Shown: positions 56,591 to 64,000 of the stretch, in pieces
How the letters are laid out: every line of letters starts with the position of its first letter
How positions within the stretch are numbered: the first letter of the stretch is position 1
Assembly: GCA_023389195.1 (NCBI GenBank)
Contig: JAEWET010000009.1
Span: 75,016-139,015, forward strand
DNA: 64,000 bases
Direction: 5' to 3'
From: Aliihoeflea sp023389195
GTDB taxonomy: Bacteria > Pseudomonadota > Alphaproteobacteria > Rhizobiales > Rhizobiaceae
Notes under the pieces: generated by a model
Told to the model about the DNA's origin: nothing
What the model saw: only the letters and a program-made list of their open reading frames with translations
The model's database searches: none
Position numbers and translations under genes: made by a program

Positions 56591-56929
56591 TCAACCCGGG
56601 GAGCGAACGCGCCCCCTCACCTGTGCGCCAAGGGTGGTGGCGACATGACCCAGGCTATCGAGGGCCGCCGCATCGAGCAGAGGGGCTTCCAGCGCCGCTG
56701 CACAGTCGGCCACGGCTGCGATTCCGAGCGATCGGGCGGTGCCCTTGAGTGAATGGGCTATTGCGATCCGCCTTTGCGGCCCGGCGGTTGCCAGTTCGCG
56801 CATTGCGGCGTCGAGTTGCAGGACGAACATCTTGAGGAGTTCGTCTGCAAGGCGTGCATCGCCCATGGTCTGGCGGTCGAGATGGCTCTCGTCGATCAGG
56901 CTCGTCCGCGAATCTTTCAACTGTGTCAT
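56591..56929 (-). CDS. Hpt (histidine phosphotransfer) domain protein
   Basis: 112 aa, essentially one four-helix Hpt domain. The phosphorylated His is His59 in AIAHSLKGTARSLG. It carries no kinase or output domain, so it is a phosphorelay intermediate or a phosphate sink. Divergent from the giant GPR-like gene, 254 bp apart. Its paralogue sits at the right edge of the window (63813-64000). Cognate kinase unknown; CckA is 10 kb away but normally uses ChpT, which is structurally different. Confidence 0.85.
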   Translation of the reverse strand: MTQLKDSRTSLIDESHLDRQTMGDARLADELLKMFVLQLDAAMRELATAGPQRRIAIAHSLKGTARSLGIAAVADCAAALEAPLLDAAALDSLGHVATTLGAQVRGRVRSPG

Positions 56930-57026
56930 TCCGGGATCGTGCGCGTGGCGAATGGACGGTCCGTTAACGCGGCCGGTCGCATTCGCCCGAGCCGGCCAAG
57001 GAATCTTTCATCTGCGTTGAGGGGCA

Positions 57027-57042
57027 TTAACCTTATGTTTAA
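57027..57042. promoter_or_regulatory. Possible CtrA-type box upstream of the GPR-like gene
   Basis: TTAA-CCTTATGT-TTAA resembles the CtrA dyad TTAA-N7-TTAA but with 8-nt spacing, so it is imperfect. It lies in the 254-bp divergent region between the Hpt gene and the GPR-like gene. Cell-cycle control of a polar growth protein would make sense. Weak evidence; nothing else certain is seen in 56930-57183. Confidence 0.25.
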
Positions 57043-57183
57043 AGTTTTACACATGGCGGGAATTGCGAGTTCCCATCCCGGCCTTGTCCCGATACGATAC
57101 GAAATGGGCGAATTGGGCCTCAACTGGCGGGTGGTTTCAAGCCGAATACGGTGACCCGCTGCGATCGTATAGGGTAGAGCGGC

Positions 57184-60100
57184 ATGGCGATGAAACCGGC
57201 GACAAACAAGGAACTCGACACCGATATCGAGAAGGAGCTCGAAGACGCTCTCGACATCGAACTCGTCATGGATGACGAGGACGCGGAATCCGCGCAGGAC
57301 GAGAGCCTCGATATCGCTGCGTCGATGGAAGATTTCGAGGCGCAGATTTCGCAAGCCGCAGAAGAGCTGGCGCTGGAAAACCGCGAGACCGAGACGGCTG
57401 TCGAGGATACGGTGCCGGCCGAAACGGTCGCCGCCGTCGCCGCCCCCGTCGTTGCGAAAGCCGCCAATGACGGCCCGACCCGGATCGCCGATCTCCAGCC
57501 CGTCGAAGCGCAGGCCTCCGCCCGCCCCTCCGCTTTCGCCGCCGCCAATGACGACCGCCAGAAGGACTACAAGTCCTTCGTCCAGAGCATTTCGAAGCCG
57601 GTGCCGAGCACCGTCTATTGGGTCGTCGCGCTCCTGTCCGTCGTCTGGGCGGCATCGGGCCTGCTCGTCGGCCACCTCCTCTTCTCGCCGCAGATCTGGC
57701 AGATCGGCTCGCTCGCCGAACTGATCGCCGCACCCTATGCGCTCGGTCTGGCGCTGGGCATCATCGTGCCGATCATCCTGTTCTGGGGCTTCGCGGTGAT
57801 GATCCGGCGCGCGCAGGAAATGCGCTATGCCGCGCAATCCATGACGGAAGTCGCCTTTCGCCTTGCCGAGCCGGAGCATATCGCGACCGATCGCGTCATG
57901 ATGGTCGGCCAGGCTGTTCGTCGCGAAGTGCAGGCGATGGGCGAAGGCATCGAGCGCACGCTGGCACGCGCGGTCGAACTGGAGACGCTCGTCCATACCG
58001 AGGTCAACGAACTCGAACGCGCCTATTCGGAAAACGAGACCCGCATCCGCGCGCTGGTCGACGGCCTCGGCAGCGAGCGCGAAGCGGTCGTCAGCCACGC
58101 CGAGCGGGTCCGCGCATCCATTGCCGGGGCGCATGAGACGCTGAAGGACGAGCTTTCGGCGGCAAGCGACGTCATCCGCAAGAACATCATCGATGTCTCC
58201 GGGCAGCTTTCCGGCACGATCGCGGACAGCGGTGCGTCGCTGATCGAGCGGATGAACCAGAGCGGTTCCTCGCTGAGCGAGGCTCTCGATCTTCGCGTCG
58301 ACACCATCTCCGACCGCATCTCGACCTCCGGCGACGCGATGGCGAACCTGCTCGATACGCGCATCGCCTCGCTGACGGACGCGACCGACCAGGCCACCCG
58401 CTCGCTCTCGCAGATGCTCGACGACCGCACGACGGGCATGATCTCGCTGCTCGGCAGCTCCGCGCGCTCGCTCTCCGATGAATTCGACACGCGTCTTCGC
58501 GACATCGAGCGGACGCTCGAGGAGCGCGGCCAGTCTCTGCTTTCGCAATTCGAAACGCGCGCCCATGCGCTCGACACGGGTACGGAAAAGCTCAACGCCG
58601 CGCTCGAGGCGCGTGCCAAGCAGATCAACGACACGCTGATCGATCGCACCAAGGAAATCGCGCAGACGTTCACCGACGGCAAGCAGCAGGTCAACGTACT
58701 GCTCGACGAGACCAAGGCGCGGATCGGCGCGGACTTTACCGATCTCGTCGCCTCGACCTCGGCCATGCTCGAGACGCGCACGGCCGATTTCTCGGTCAAG
58801 CTCGGCGAAAGCCGCAACCTCATCAGCGCCGCGCTCGACGACGATCTCGAGCGCCTGGCCGAGACGCGGCAGGCGATGGACGATGCGATCACCAGCCACG
58901 TCGAACGGATGGCCGAGGGCCGCTCGCTCCTGACCAGCGCGCTCAACGACGACATCGTGCGCCTCGCCGATACGCAGCGCGAGATGGACGGTGCCATCGA
59001 CCGGCAGATTTCGGGCCTGATGGAAGGCCGCGAGCGGCTTGCGATCGCGCTCAAGGACGACATGGACCTGCTCGACGCGACGCGTCGCGGGCTCGACGAT
59101 GCCGTTTCCCAGCACGTCCGCACGATCGCCGAGCGCGAATCCGACCTGACGACGGCGCTTTCCTCCGGCACGGCGCGCGTTGAGGACGCGTTCGCCAATC
59201 AGATCGACCGCATGGCCGAGCGGCAGGCGGAACTCTCCGCCGCCATCGCCGCCGACGCGGAGCGCATGGACGATCTGATCCTGCGCGGTATCGAGACGCT
59301 CGGCGCACGGCAGGGCGAGCTGCAGGCTGCGATCGGCAGCGAAGTGTCCAACATCGACACCGCATTCGACCGCCAGATCGAGCGCCTCGCCGAGCGGCAG
59401 TCGGGCCTGTCGGCCGCGATCGACGCCGACATGGAGCGCTTTTCGTCTGCCTTCGACCGCCAGTTCGACGCGCTCACCACGCGTCAGGGCGAATTCGGCT
59501 CGCGTGTCGAGAGCGACGTGGCGCGCATCGACGAGGCGTTTGCGCGTCAGGTCGAGGCGATTTCGCAGCGCCAGTCCGAGATGGAGAATGCGGTTCACCG
59601 GGGCGCCGAGCGCTTCGGCGAACTCTTCGGTCAGCTTGCGCGCCAGCTCGGCGACCGTCAGTCTGAACTGTCGAGCGCGATTGCGGGGGATGCGCAGCAG
59701 GTCGAGGAAGTGTTCGCGCGACACATCGCGACGCTCGCTGCCCGCCAGGACGAACTGAGCGGTGCCATCGCTGCCGACCTCGGCCGGATCGACGAGACGT
59801 TCCTGCGCCAGATCGACCTCTTCGCCGAGAAGCAGAACGAGCTTGCGTCGACGATCAATATCGACATGGATAAGGTCGAAGAGGCCTTCACGCGCCACAT
59901 CGCGGCGCTTGGCGAGCGCCGCGCTTTGATCACCGACGCGGTGGCCACAGATGTCGCGCGGATCGAGGATGCGTTCGGACGGCAGACGAACGTGATCGAG
60001 GAACGCACGCAGACCATGGAACGTGCGCTGAAGATCGGCGTCGACAATGTCCGCGGCGCTCTCGAAAGCAGCGCGGTCGTCGTTGCCGGCTCCCTGCGCG

Positions 60101-62865
60101 ACAAGGTTCTGGAAGCGACCGCGGCAATGGGCGAGCAGGCCGGACAGGCCTTCATCGACGTCGACCAGAAGATCGCCGACCGCGTCGAGCGGACTGCGGC
60201 GACGCTGGGCGCCAAGGCCGACGAGATCGCAACGCGCCTCGACGAAAGCGATCGCGCGATTGCTGGCCGGATCGAGGAACGGGCGACCTTCATGACGGCG
60301 CGTGCCGACGAGATCGCCTCACGCTTCGAAAACACGGACCGGGCGCTGGCCGACCGCTTCGACGAGCGCACGCAGTCGTTGTTCTCGCGTGCCTCCGAAA
60401 TGGTCGATCGCTTCGCGCAGGCCGATGAAACGCTGGCATTCCGTGCCGAGCAGCGCGCCGAAGCGCTGGGCGTCAAGGCGGGTGAAGTCGTCTCCGCATT
60501 CGAGACGGCCGAGCGCAGCCTGACCTCGCGCGTCGACGATGCGGCGCAGTCGCTTGCCGCACGTGCTGGCGACTTCGCGCAGATCGTCGAGGACGCCGAC
60601 CGCAATCTCGCCGGCAAGGCCGACGAGATCCGCGTCAGCCTGCTCTCGCGCGCAGACGAGGTCGTGAACCGCTTCGACGAGGCCGGACAGTCTCTCGCCA
60701 CCCGCACGGAAGATGCCGCCCGCATTCTCGAAGGCCGCGCAGACGACGTCGTCGGACGGTTCGACGAGGCGGGCAATGCCCTCCTCTCGCGCACCGATAC
60801 GGCGGCGAGCACGCTCGCGGCGCGAGCCGGCGATCTTTCGAACGTCTTCGCGGACGCCGATCGCCAGATCGTCGTTCGTCTCGACGAAACGCAGGCGGCA
60901 TTGTCGGCGCGGGCCGGCGAGATTGCCGGCGTGCTCGACGGCTCGGACGAGCGTCTCCAGGAACGCGCCAACGAACTCGCGCGGACCTTCGACATGGCCG
61001 AGCAGCGGATCATGGCGCGCACGCACCAGACGTCGGCCGAACTCGACGCCCGCGCAGGCGCCATCGCCGAAGCGCTGGCAGCGGCCGACCAGGCACTTGC
61101 CGATCGCACCAGCCTTCTGACCTCGAGGATCGAAAGCCAGGTGGCTTCGGCCGAAGAACGCCTGACGCATGGCGCCGCCAATGTCGGCGACCGCCTGGCC
61201 GAGCAGGTCGCTCGTGTGGAATCCGAACTCGTCGAGCGCGCCAATGCGATCGCCGAGACGTTCGCGGCGATGAACCGCCACATCGACGAAAGCACGGAAG
61301 GCGCTTCCGACAAGCTCGACGAGAAGACGCGCCAGCTCAACGCGATGCTGGCCGCCCGCTCCTCCGAGATCGGCCGAATCCTCGACGAGACGGCGCGTCC
61401 GCTGGTCGAACGCTTCTCTGAAAGTAGCATCGACCTGCAGCGCAATCTCGAAGAGATCACGCAGGCGGCAGCAGAACGTCTGCAGACAGGCAACAGCGCG
61501 CTCGTGTCGGCGCTCGATGCCAAGACCAGCGAGACGGTTTCCGCGGTCGAACGTGTCCAGGGTGATCTCGCGCGCGGCGTCGACGGGCTGATCGGCCGCC
61601 TGTCGGCTTCGAACGCCCGCCTTGGCGAACTTGTCGAGACGGCTTCGGCCAATCTCGGCGGCGTCGACGAGAAGCTTGCAGGCACCACGGAGCAGTTTGC
61701 CGAGACGACCGAGAAGGCCGCCCGCTCCTTCGCCTCGTCGGCCCGGATCATCGAGACACAGGCCGGCAAGCTGTCGGAACTGTCCTCGACGACCTTGCGC
61801 GACGTGGCCGGCATCGCCTCGCGCTTCGAGGATCACGGCAAGATGCTGACCGACGCGCGGGACCTCCTGAACTCGGCGCAGTCGACCCTCGCGGCGACGC
61901 TCGACGACCGGCAGACGGCGCTCGAGACGCTCGCCTCCGGGCTCGTCAAGAAGTCCGAGGAGATCGAGCGGGTGATGCGGTCCTTCGAAGGCGTCGTCGG
62001 CAAGGCTCTCGAAGGGGCCGAAGGCCGCACCAAGACGTCGACGGAGCAGATGCGCACTGCGATTTCGGAAGTCGTCGAAAGCGCCACCAAGCGTTTTGCC
62101 GACGCGACGGACGAAATCCGCAAGACGGCCGGCACGATCCGTACGGAACTCGACCAGACGCGCGCGGAACTGAAGAAGGGCGTGATGCAACTGCCCGAGG
62201 AGACGAAGGAATCGACCAGCGCCATGCGCAAGGCGGTTTCCGAGCAGATCAAGGCGCTGAAGGAGCTTTCGGAGATCGTCTCCAAGTCCGGCCGCACCTT
62301 CGACGTCTCCCCGGCCCGCATCGAACGTCAGGCGGCTCCCGCTCCCCGTCCGGCAGCGCCGGTGGCCGCTCCACAGGCGGCGACGCAGTTGCGCGGCTCG
62401 CTTGCCGATCCGGCGCCGCAGGGTCAGGCCGGTGGAAGCTGGGTCGGTGCGCTCTTGCGCGGGGCATCCAAGGATGAGGCGGGTGCGCCGAAGGCCGTCC
62501 AGCCGCAGCGCTCGCCGCTGCAGATGGTGGAGTCGCTCAACTCGCTTTCCGTCGATATCGCCCGCGCGATCGATCACGAGGCGTCGGTCGAACTCTGGGA
62601 CCGCTACCGCAAGGGCGAGCGCAACGTCTTCACGCGCCGTCTCTATACGCTGAAGGGCCAGCAGACATTCGACGACATCCGCCGCAAGTACCAGAATGAC
62701 GGCGAGTTCCGTGGCGCGGTCGACCGGTACTGCCAGGACTTCGAGAAGCTGCTTGCGGATGTTGCCAAGAACGACCGCGACAACATGATGTCGCAGACCT
62801 ACCTGACGTCCGACACCGGCAAGGTCTACACCATGCTTGCCCACGCCAGCGGCCGCCTGAAGTAG
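57184..62865 (+). CDS. Giant coiled-coil membrane protein, growth-pole-ring (GPR)-like
   Basis: 1893 aa. Acidic cytoplasmic N-terminus (1 to about 138), two membrane helices at about 140-165 and 178-207, then about 1500 residues of alpha-helical coiled coil, a Pro/Ala-rich linker at about 1709-1752 and a conserved globular C-terminus (from about 1770; ELWDRYRKGERNVFTRRLYT). The layout resembles the Agrobacterium GPR protein (about 2100 aa, apolipoprotein-like), which forms a ring at the growing pole. Inside the helical part are strict 29-residue repeats, at residues 643-961 (11 copies) and 1011-1271 (9 copies), preceded by three 36-residue (29+7) units at 535-642. The GPR assignment rests on architecture and memory of the family, not on alignment. 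Confidence 0.75.
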   Translation: MAMKPATNKELDTDIEKELEDALDIELVMDDEDAESAQDESLDIAASMEDFEAQISQAAEELALENRETETAVEDTVPAETVAAVAAPVVAKAANDGPTRIADLQPVEAQASARPSAFAAANDDRQKDYKSFVQSISKPVPSTVYWVVALLSVVWAASGLLVGHLLFSPQIWQIGSLAELIAAPYALGLALGIIVPIILFWGFAVMIRRAQEMRYAAQSMTEVAFRLAEPEHIATDRVMMVGQAVRREVQAMGEGIERTLARAVELETLVHTEVNELERAYSENETRIRALVDGLGSEREAVVSHAERVRASIAGAHETLKDELSAASDVIRKNIIDVSGQLSGTIADSGASLIERMNQSGSSLSEALDLRVDTISDRISTSGDAMANLLDTRIASLTDATDQATRSLSQMLDDRTTGMISLLGSSARSLSDEFDTRLRDIERTLEERGQSLLSQFETRAHALDTGTEKLNAALEARAKQINDTLIDRTKEIAQTFTDGKQQVNVLLDETKARIGADFTDLVASTSAMLETRTADFSVKLGESRNLISAALDDDLERLAETRQAMDDAITSHVERMAEGRSLLTSALNDDIVRLADTQREMDGAIDRQISGLMEGRERLAIALKDDMDLLDATRRGLDDAVSQHVRTIAERESDLTTALSSGTARVEDAFANQIDRMAERQAELSAAIAADAERMDDLILRGIETLGARQGELQAAIGSEVSNIDTAFDRQIERLAERQSGLSAAIDADMERFSSAFDRQFDALTTRQGEFGSRVESDVARIDEAFARQVEAISQRQSEMENAVHRGAERFGELFGQLARQLGDRQSELSSAIAGDAQQVEEVFARHIATLAARQDELSGAIAADLGRIDETFLRQIDLFAEKQNELASTINIDMDKVEEAFTRHIAALGERRALITDAVATDVARIEDAFGRQTNVIEERTQTMERALKIGVDNVRGALESSAVVVAGSLRDKVLEATAAMGEQAGQAFIDVDQKIADRVERTAATLGAKADEIATRLDESDRAIAGRIEERATFMTARADEIASRFENTDRALADRFDERTQSLFSRASEMVDRFAQADETLAFRAEQRAEALGVKAGEVVSAFETAERSLTSRVDDAAQSLAARAGDFAQIVEDADRNLAGKADEIRVSLLSRADEVVNRFDEAGQSLATRTEDAARILEGRADDVVGRFDEAGNALLSRTDTAASTLAARAGDLSNVFADADRQIVVRLDETQAALSARAGEIAGVLDGSDERLQERANELARTFDMAEQRIMARTHQTSAELDARAGAIAEALAAADQALADRTSLLTSRIESQVASAEERLTHGAANVGDRLAEQVARVESELVERANAIAETFAAMNRHIDESTEGASDKLDEKTRQLNAMLAARSSEIGRILDETARPLVERFSESSIDLQRNLEEITQAAAERLQTGNSALVSALDAKTSETVSAVERVQGDLARGVDGLIGRLSASNARLGELVETASANLGGVDEKLAGTTEQFAETTEKAARSFASSARIIETQAGKLSELSSTTLRDVAGIASRFEDHGKMLTDARDLLNSAQSTLAATLDDRQTALETLASGLVKKSEEIERVMRSFEGVVGKALEGAEGRTKTSTEQMRTAISEVVESATKRFADATDEIRKTAGTIRTELDQTRAELKKGVMQLPEETKESTSAMRKAVSEQIKALKELSEIVSKSGRTFDVSPARIERQAAPAPRPAAPVAAPQAATQLRGSLADPAPQGQAGGSWVGALLRGASKDEAGAPKAVQPQRSPLQMVESLNSLSVDIARAIDHEASVELWDRYRKGERNVFTRRLYTLKGQQTFDDIRRKYQNDGEFRGAVDRYCQDFEKLLADVAKNDRDNMMSQTYLTSDTGKVYTMLAHASGRLK
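59110..60066 (+). repeat. 87-bp (29-residue) tandem coding repeat, block 1
   Basis: Eleven consecutive 29-residue units inside the GPR-like protein (residues 643-961), each roughly RQI-x3-AERQ-ELS-AI-D--RIDEAF. Units start at residues 643, 672, 701, 730, 759, 788, 817, 846, 875, 904 and 933 without any gap. DNA identity between units is moderate, so the repeat is kept at protein level. Confidence 0.85.
60214..60996 (+). repeat. 87-bp (29-residue) tandem coding repeat, block 2
   Basis: Nine consecutive 29-residue units (residues 1011-1271) of a different consensus, RADEV--RFDEA--SL--R--. Starts at residues 1011, 1040, 1069, 1098, 1127, 1156, 1185, 1214 and 1243. The same period as block 1 but a distinct sequence, separated by about 49 residues. 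Twenty-nine residues equal almost exactly eight helical turns. Confidence 0.85.
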
Positions 62866-62885
62866 GCCACCGCTGAGCCGAAACG

Positions 62886-62920
62886 AGGCCGCAGCCGCCA
62901 CGCGCGACTGCGGCCTTTTT
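62886..62920 (+). terminator. Rho-independent terminator after the GPR-like gene
   Basis: AGGCCGCAG (62886-62894) pairs with CTGCGGCCT (62908-62916) over a 13-nt loop and runs into TTTTT. It lies 20 bp after the stop and separates this gene from mazG. Confidence 0.9.
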
Positions 62921-62969
62921 CATGGGCGGTGCATGCGCTATCAAGCTGTCTCCAGGAGACCGACACGCC

Positions 62970-63794
62970 ATGCAGCCGTCCCGCGACATTTCCCGCCTGA
63001 TCGAAATCATGACCGCCTTGCGCGACCCGCAGACCGGTTGCCCATGGGATGTCGAACAGGATTTCGCATCGATCGCGCCCTATACGATCGAGGAAGCCTA
63101 TGAGGTGGCCGACGCGATTGCCCGCGGCGACATGGACGATCTGCGTGACGAACTCGGCGATCTCCTGCTGCAGGTCGTCTTCCATTCGCGCATGGCCGAG
63201 GAGGCCGGCGAATTCGCGTTCGGCGATGTCGTCGAGGCGATCACCAAGAAGATGATCCGCCGTCACCCGCACGTCTTCGGCGACGAAGCCGCGCGCGGCG
63301 CCGGCATGGCCAAGGGCATGTGGGAAAAGATCAAGGCCGAGGAAAAGGCCGAGAAGCGGCAGGCGCGGATCGCCCGCGGCCTTGCGCCGGAGGATCACGG
63401 CAGCGGCTATCTCGACGGCATTCCGGTCGCCCTCCCCGCGCTGACGCGGGCGCTCAAGCTGCAGCAGAAGGCGGCGCGCGTCGGCTTCGACTGGGGCGAG
63501 GCCGGGCCGATCCTCGACAAGATCGCGGAGGAGATCGGCGAGCTGCGCGAGGCGATCGGAACCGAGGACAAGGCCCGGGTCGAGGACGAGTTCGGCGACG
63601 TGCTGTTTGCGCTGGTCAATCTGGGCCGCCACCTCGGCATCGACGCCGAAAAGGCGCTGGCCGGAACCAACGAGAAATTTCGCAGCCGCTTCCACTTCGT
63701 CGAAAAGGCCGTCGCCCAGGAGGGAAGCACCCTCGAGGCCGCAACGCTGGACGAGATGGAAGCGCACTGGCAACGCGCCAAGACGGCGCGTTAG
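62970..63794 (+). CDS. mazG: Nucleoside triphosphate pyrophosphohydrolase MazG
   Basis: 274 aa. Two tandem MazG domains: the first has IEEAYEVADAI and LRDELGDLLLQ, the second EEIGELREAI and VEDEFGDVLFALV, each giving the EExxE/ExxD metal sites. It hydrolyses NTPs to NMP and PPi as house-cleaning. The ATG at 62970 (MQPSRDISRLIEIM) is the family start; an in-frame upstream ATG at 62922 adds 16 atypical residues. Tail-to-tail with the Hpt gene at the window end. Confidence 0.95.
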   Translation: MQPSRDISRLIEIMTALRDPQTGCPWDVEQDFASIAPYTIEEAYEVADAIARGDMDDLRDELGDLLLQVVFHSRMAEEAGEFAFGDVVEAITKKMIRRHPHVFGDEAARGAGMAKGMWEKIKAEEKAEKRQARIARGLAPEDHGSGYLDGIPVALPALTRALKLQQKAARVGFDWGEAGPILDKIAEEIGELREAIGTEDKARVEDEFGDVLFALVNLGRHLGIDAEKALAGTNEKFRSRFHFVEKAVAQEGSTLEAATLDEMEAHWQRAKTAR

Positions 63795-63812
63795 AACTTC
63801 CGAGCGCCGAAG

Positions 63813-64000
63813 TCAGGAACCGGTGGAGGCCACGAAGTCGCGAACCTCCACGATCAGCTCGGCCAGCCGGCTGATCGTCGCCTGAGCTCCGGGCGCCTTC
63901 TCGATCTCGGCCGCGCAGTTAGCCAGGCCGAAGGCGCCAACGCTGCGCGCCGAGCCCTTCAGCGAGTGTGCCAGCCGGAGACGCTCCTGCGTATCCGCGC
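63813..64000 (-). CDS. Hpt domain protein, partial (runs off window)
   Basis: Only the C-terminal 61 residues are in the window; the 5' end lies beyond 64000. The visible part includes the Hpt motif RLAHSLKGSARSVGAFG with its phosphorylatable His and ends ...FVASTGS at a TGA (63813-63815). It is clearly paralogous to the Hpt protein at 56591-56929 (AHSLKG-ARS-G and a shared downstream Cys-Ala-Ala). Convergent with mazG, 18 bp apart. Confidence 0.8.
   Translation of the reverse strand, partial: ADTQERLRLAHSLKGSARSVGAFGLANCAAEIEKAPGAQATISRLAELIVEVRDFVASTGS

Noticed and set aside
56926..59898. 990-codon minus-strand open frame opposite the GPR-like gene
   Set aside because: Antisense shadow of the repetitive coiled coil; the repeats themselves keep the frame open.
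59110..60996. Regular 87-bp DNA periodicity as a possible CRISPR or satellite array
   Set aside because: The period is in frame, the units diverge at DNA level while keeping protein pattern, and there are no spacers.
60319..62901. 860-codon minus-strand open frame opposite the GPR-like gene
   Set aside because: Same reason; it crosses the stop and terminator of the real gene and has no start signal.

Overview
The window reads as chromosomal core sequence of a high-GC alphaproteobacterium of the order Hyphomicrobiales (Rhizobiales), most likely a Phyllobacteriaceae/Mesorhizobium-like lineage. The evidence is the gene order dgt-argS-SPOR-nagZ-scpAB-tatABC-serS-surE-pcm-(LysM/M23), a CckA hybrid kinase, a giant coiled-coil protein resembling the Agrobacterium growth-pole-ring protein GPR, and GC-rich palindromic intergenic repeats of a kind common in that family. 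I see no prophage, transposase, CRISPR array or rRNA.

Layout. 0-16.1 kb: one long minus-strand run from dgt down to a degenerate LysM/M23 lipoprotein, covering nucleotide hygiene, tRNA charging, cell-wall recycling, chromosome condensation (ScpAB), Tat export and protein repair, with an orphan ABC ATPase placed between scpB and tatA. 16.2-20.9 kb: plus-strand erpA and xth, a small secreted protein, an apparently frameshifted hypothetical gene, a tRNA-Tyr/tRNA-Gly pair (minus), rlmB and pncB. 21.1-27 kb: a five-gene peptide/nickel-type ABC importer with the two ATPases first. 27-31 kb: an MFS transporter, an aldo/keto reductase, a DUF1624 membrane protein, an ICMT-like methyltransferase and a MerR regulator. 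31.1-38.8 kb: mgtE and the urea ABC transporter urtABCDE (minus), headed by a good sigma-54 promoter and interrupted by two palindromic repeats. 39-43.9 kb: a periplasmic redox group (GMC flavoprotein, Tat-exported small subunit, glyoxalase-like protein, ribbon-helix-helix protein, sorbosone-type PQQ dehydrogenase, cytochrome c). 43.9-56.5 kb: cckA, a FliO-like protein, a cysteine-poor dksA, a SixA phosphatase, ycjX/ycjF-like genes, a secreted protein, a Kef-type antiporter, folP-folB-folK, a DUF922 protease-like protein and a 2Fe-2S ferredoxin. 56.6-64 kb: two paralogous Hpt genes flank the 1893-residue GPR-like protein and mazG; the second Hpt gene runs off the window.

How it fits together. 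The left half is housekeeping. The urt operon looks nitrogen-controlled (sigma-54 promoter, possible NtrC site), yet no urease gene is present here. The right edge looks like a polar-growth/phosphorelay neighbourhood. Its large protein carries a strikingly regular 29-residue (87-bp) tandem repeat, preceded by three 36-residue (29+7) units, which is the most unusual structure in the window. All functional calls come from reading motifs and context; no database search was run.
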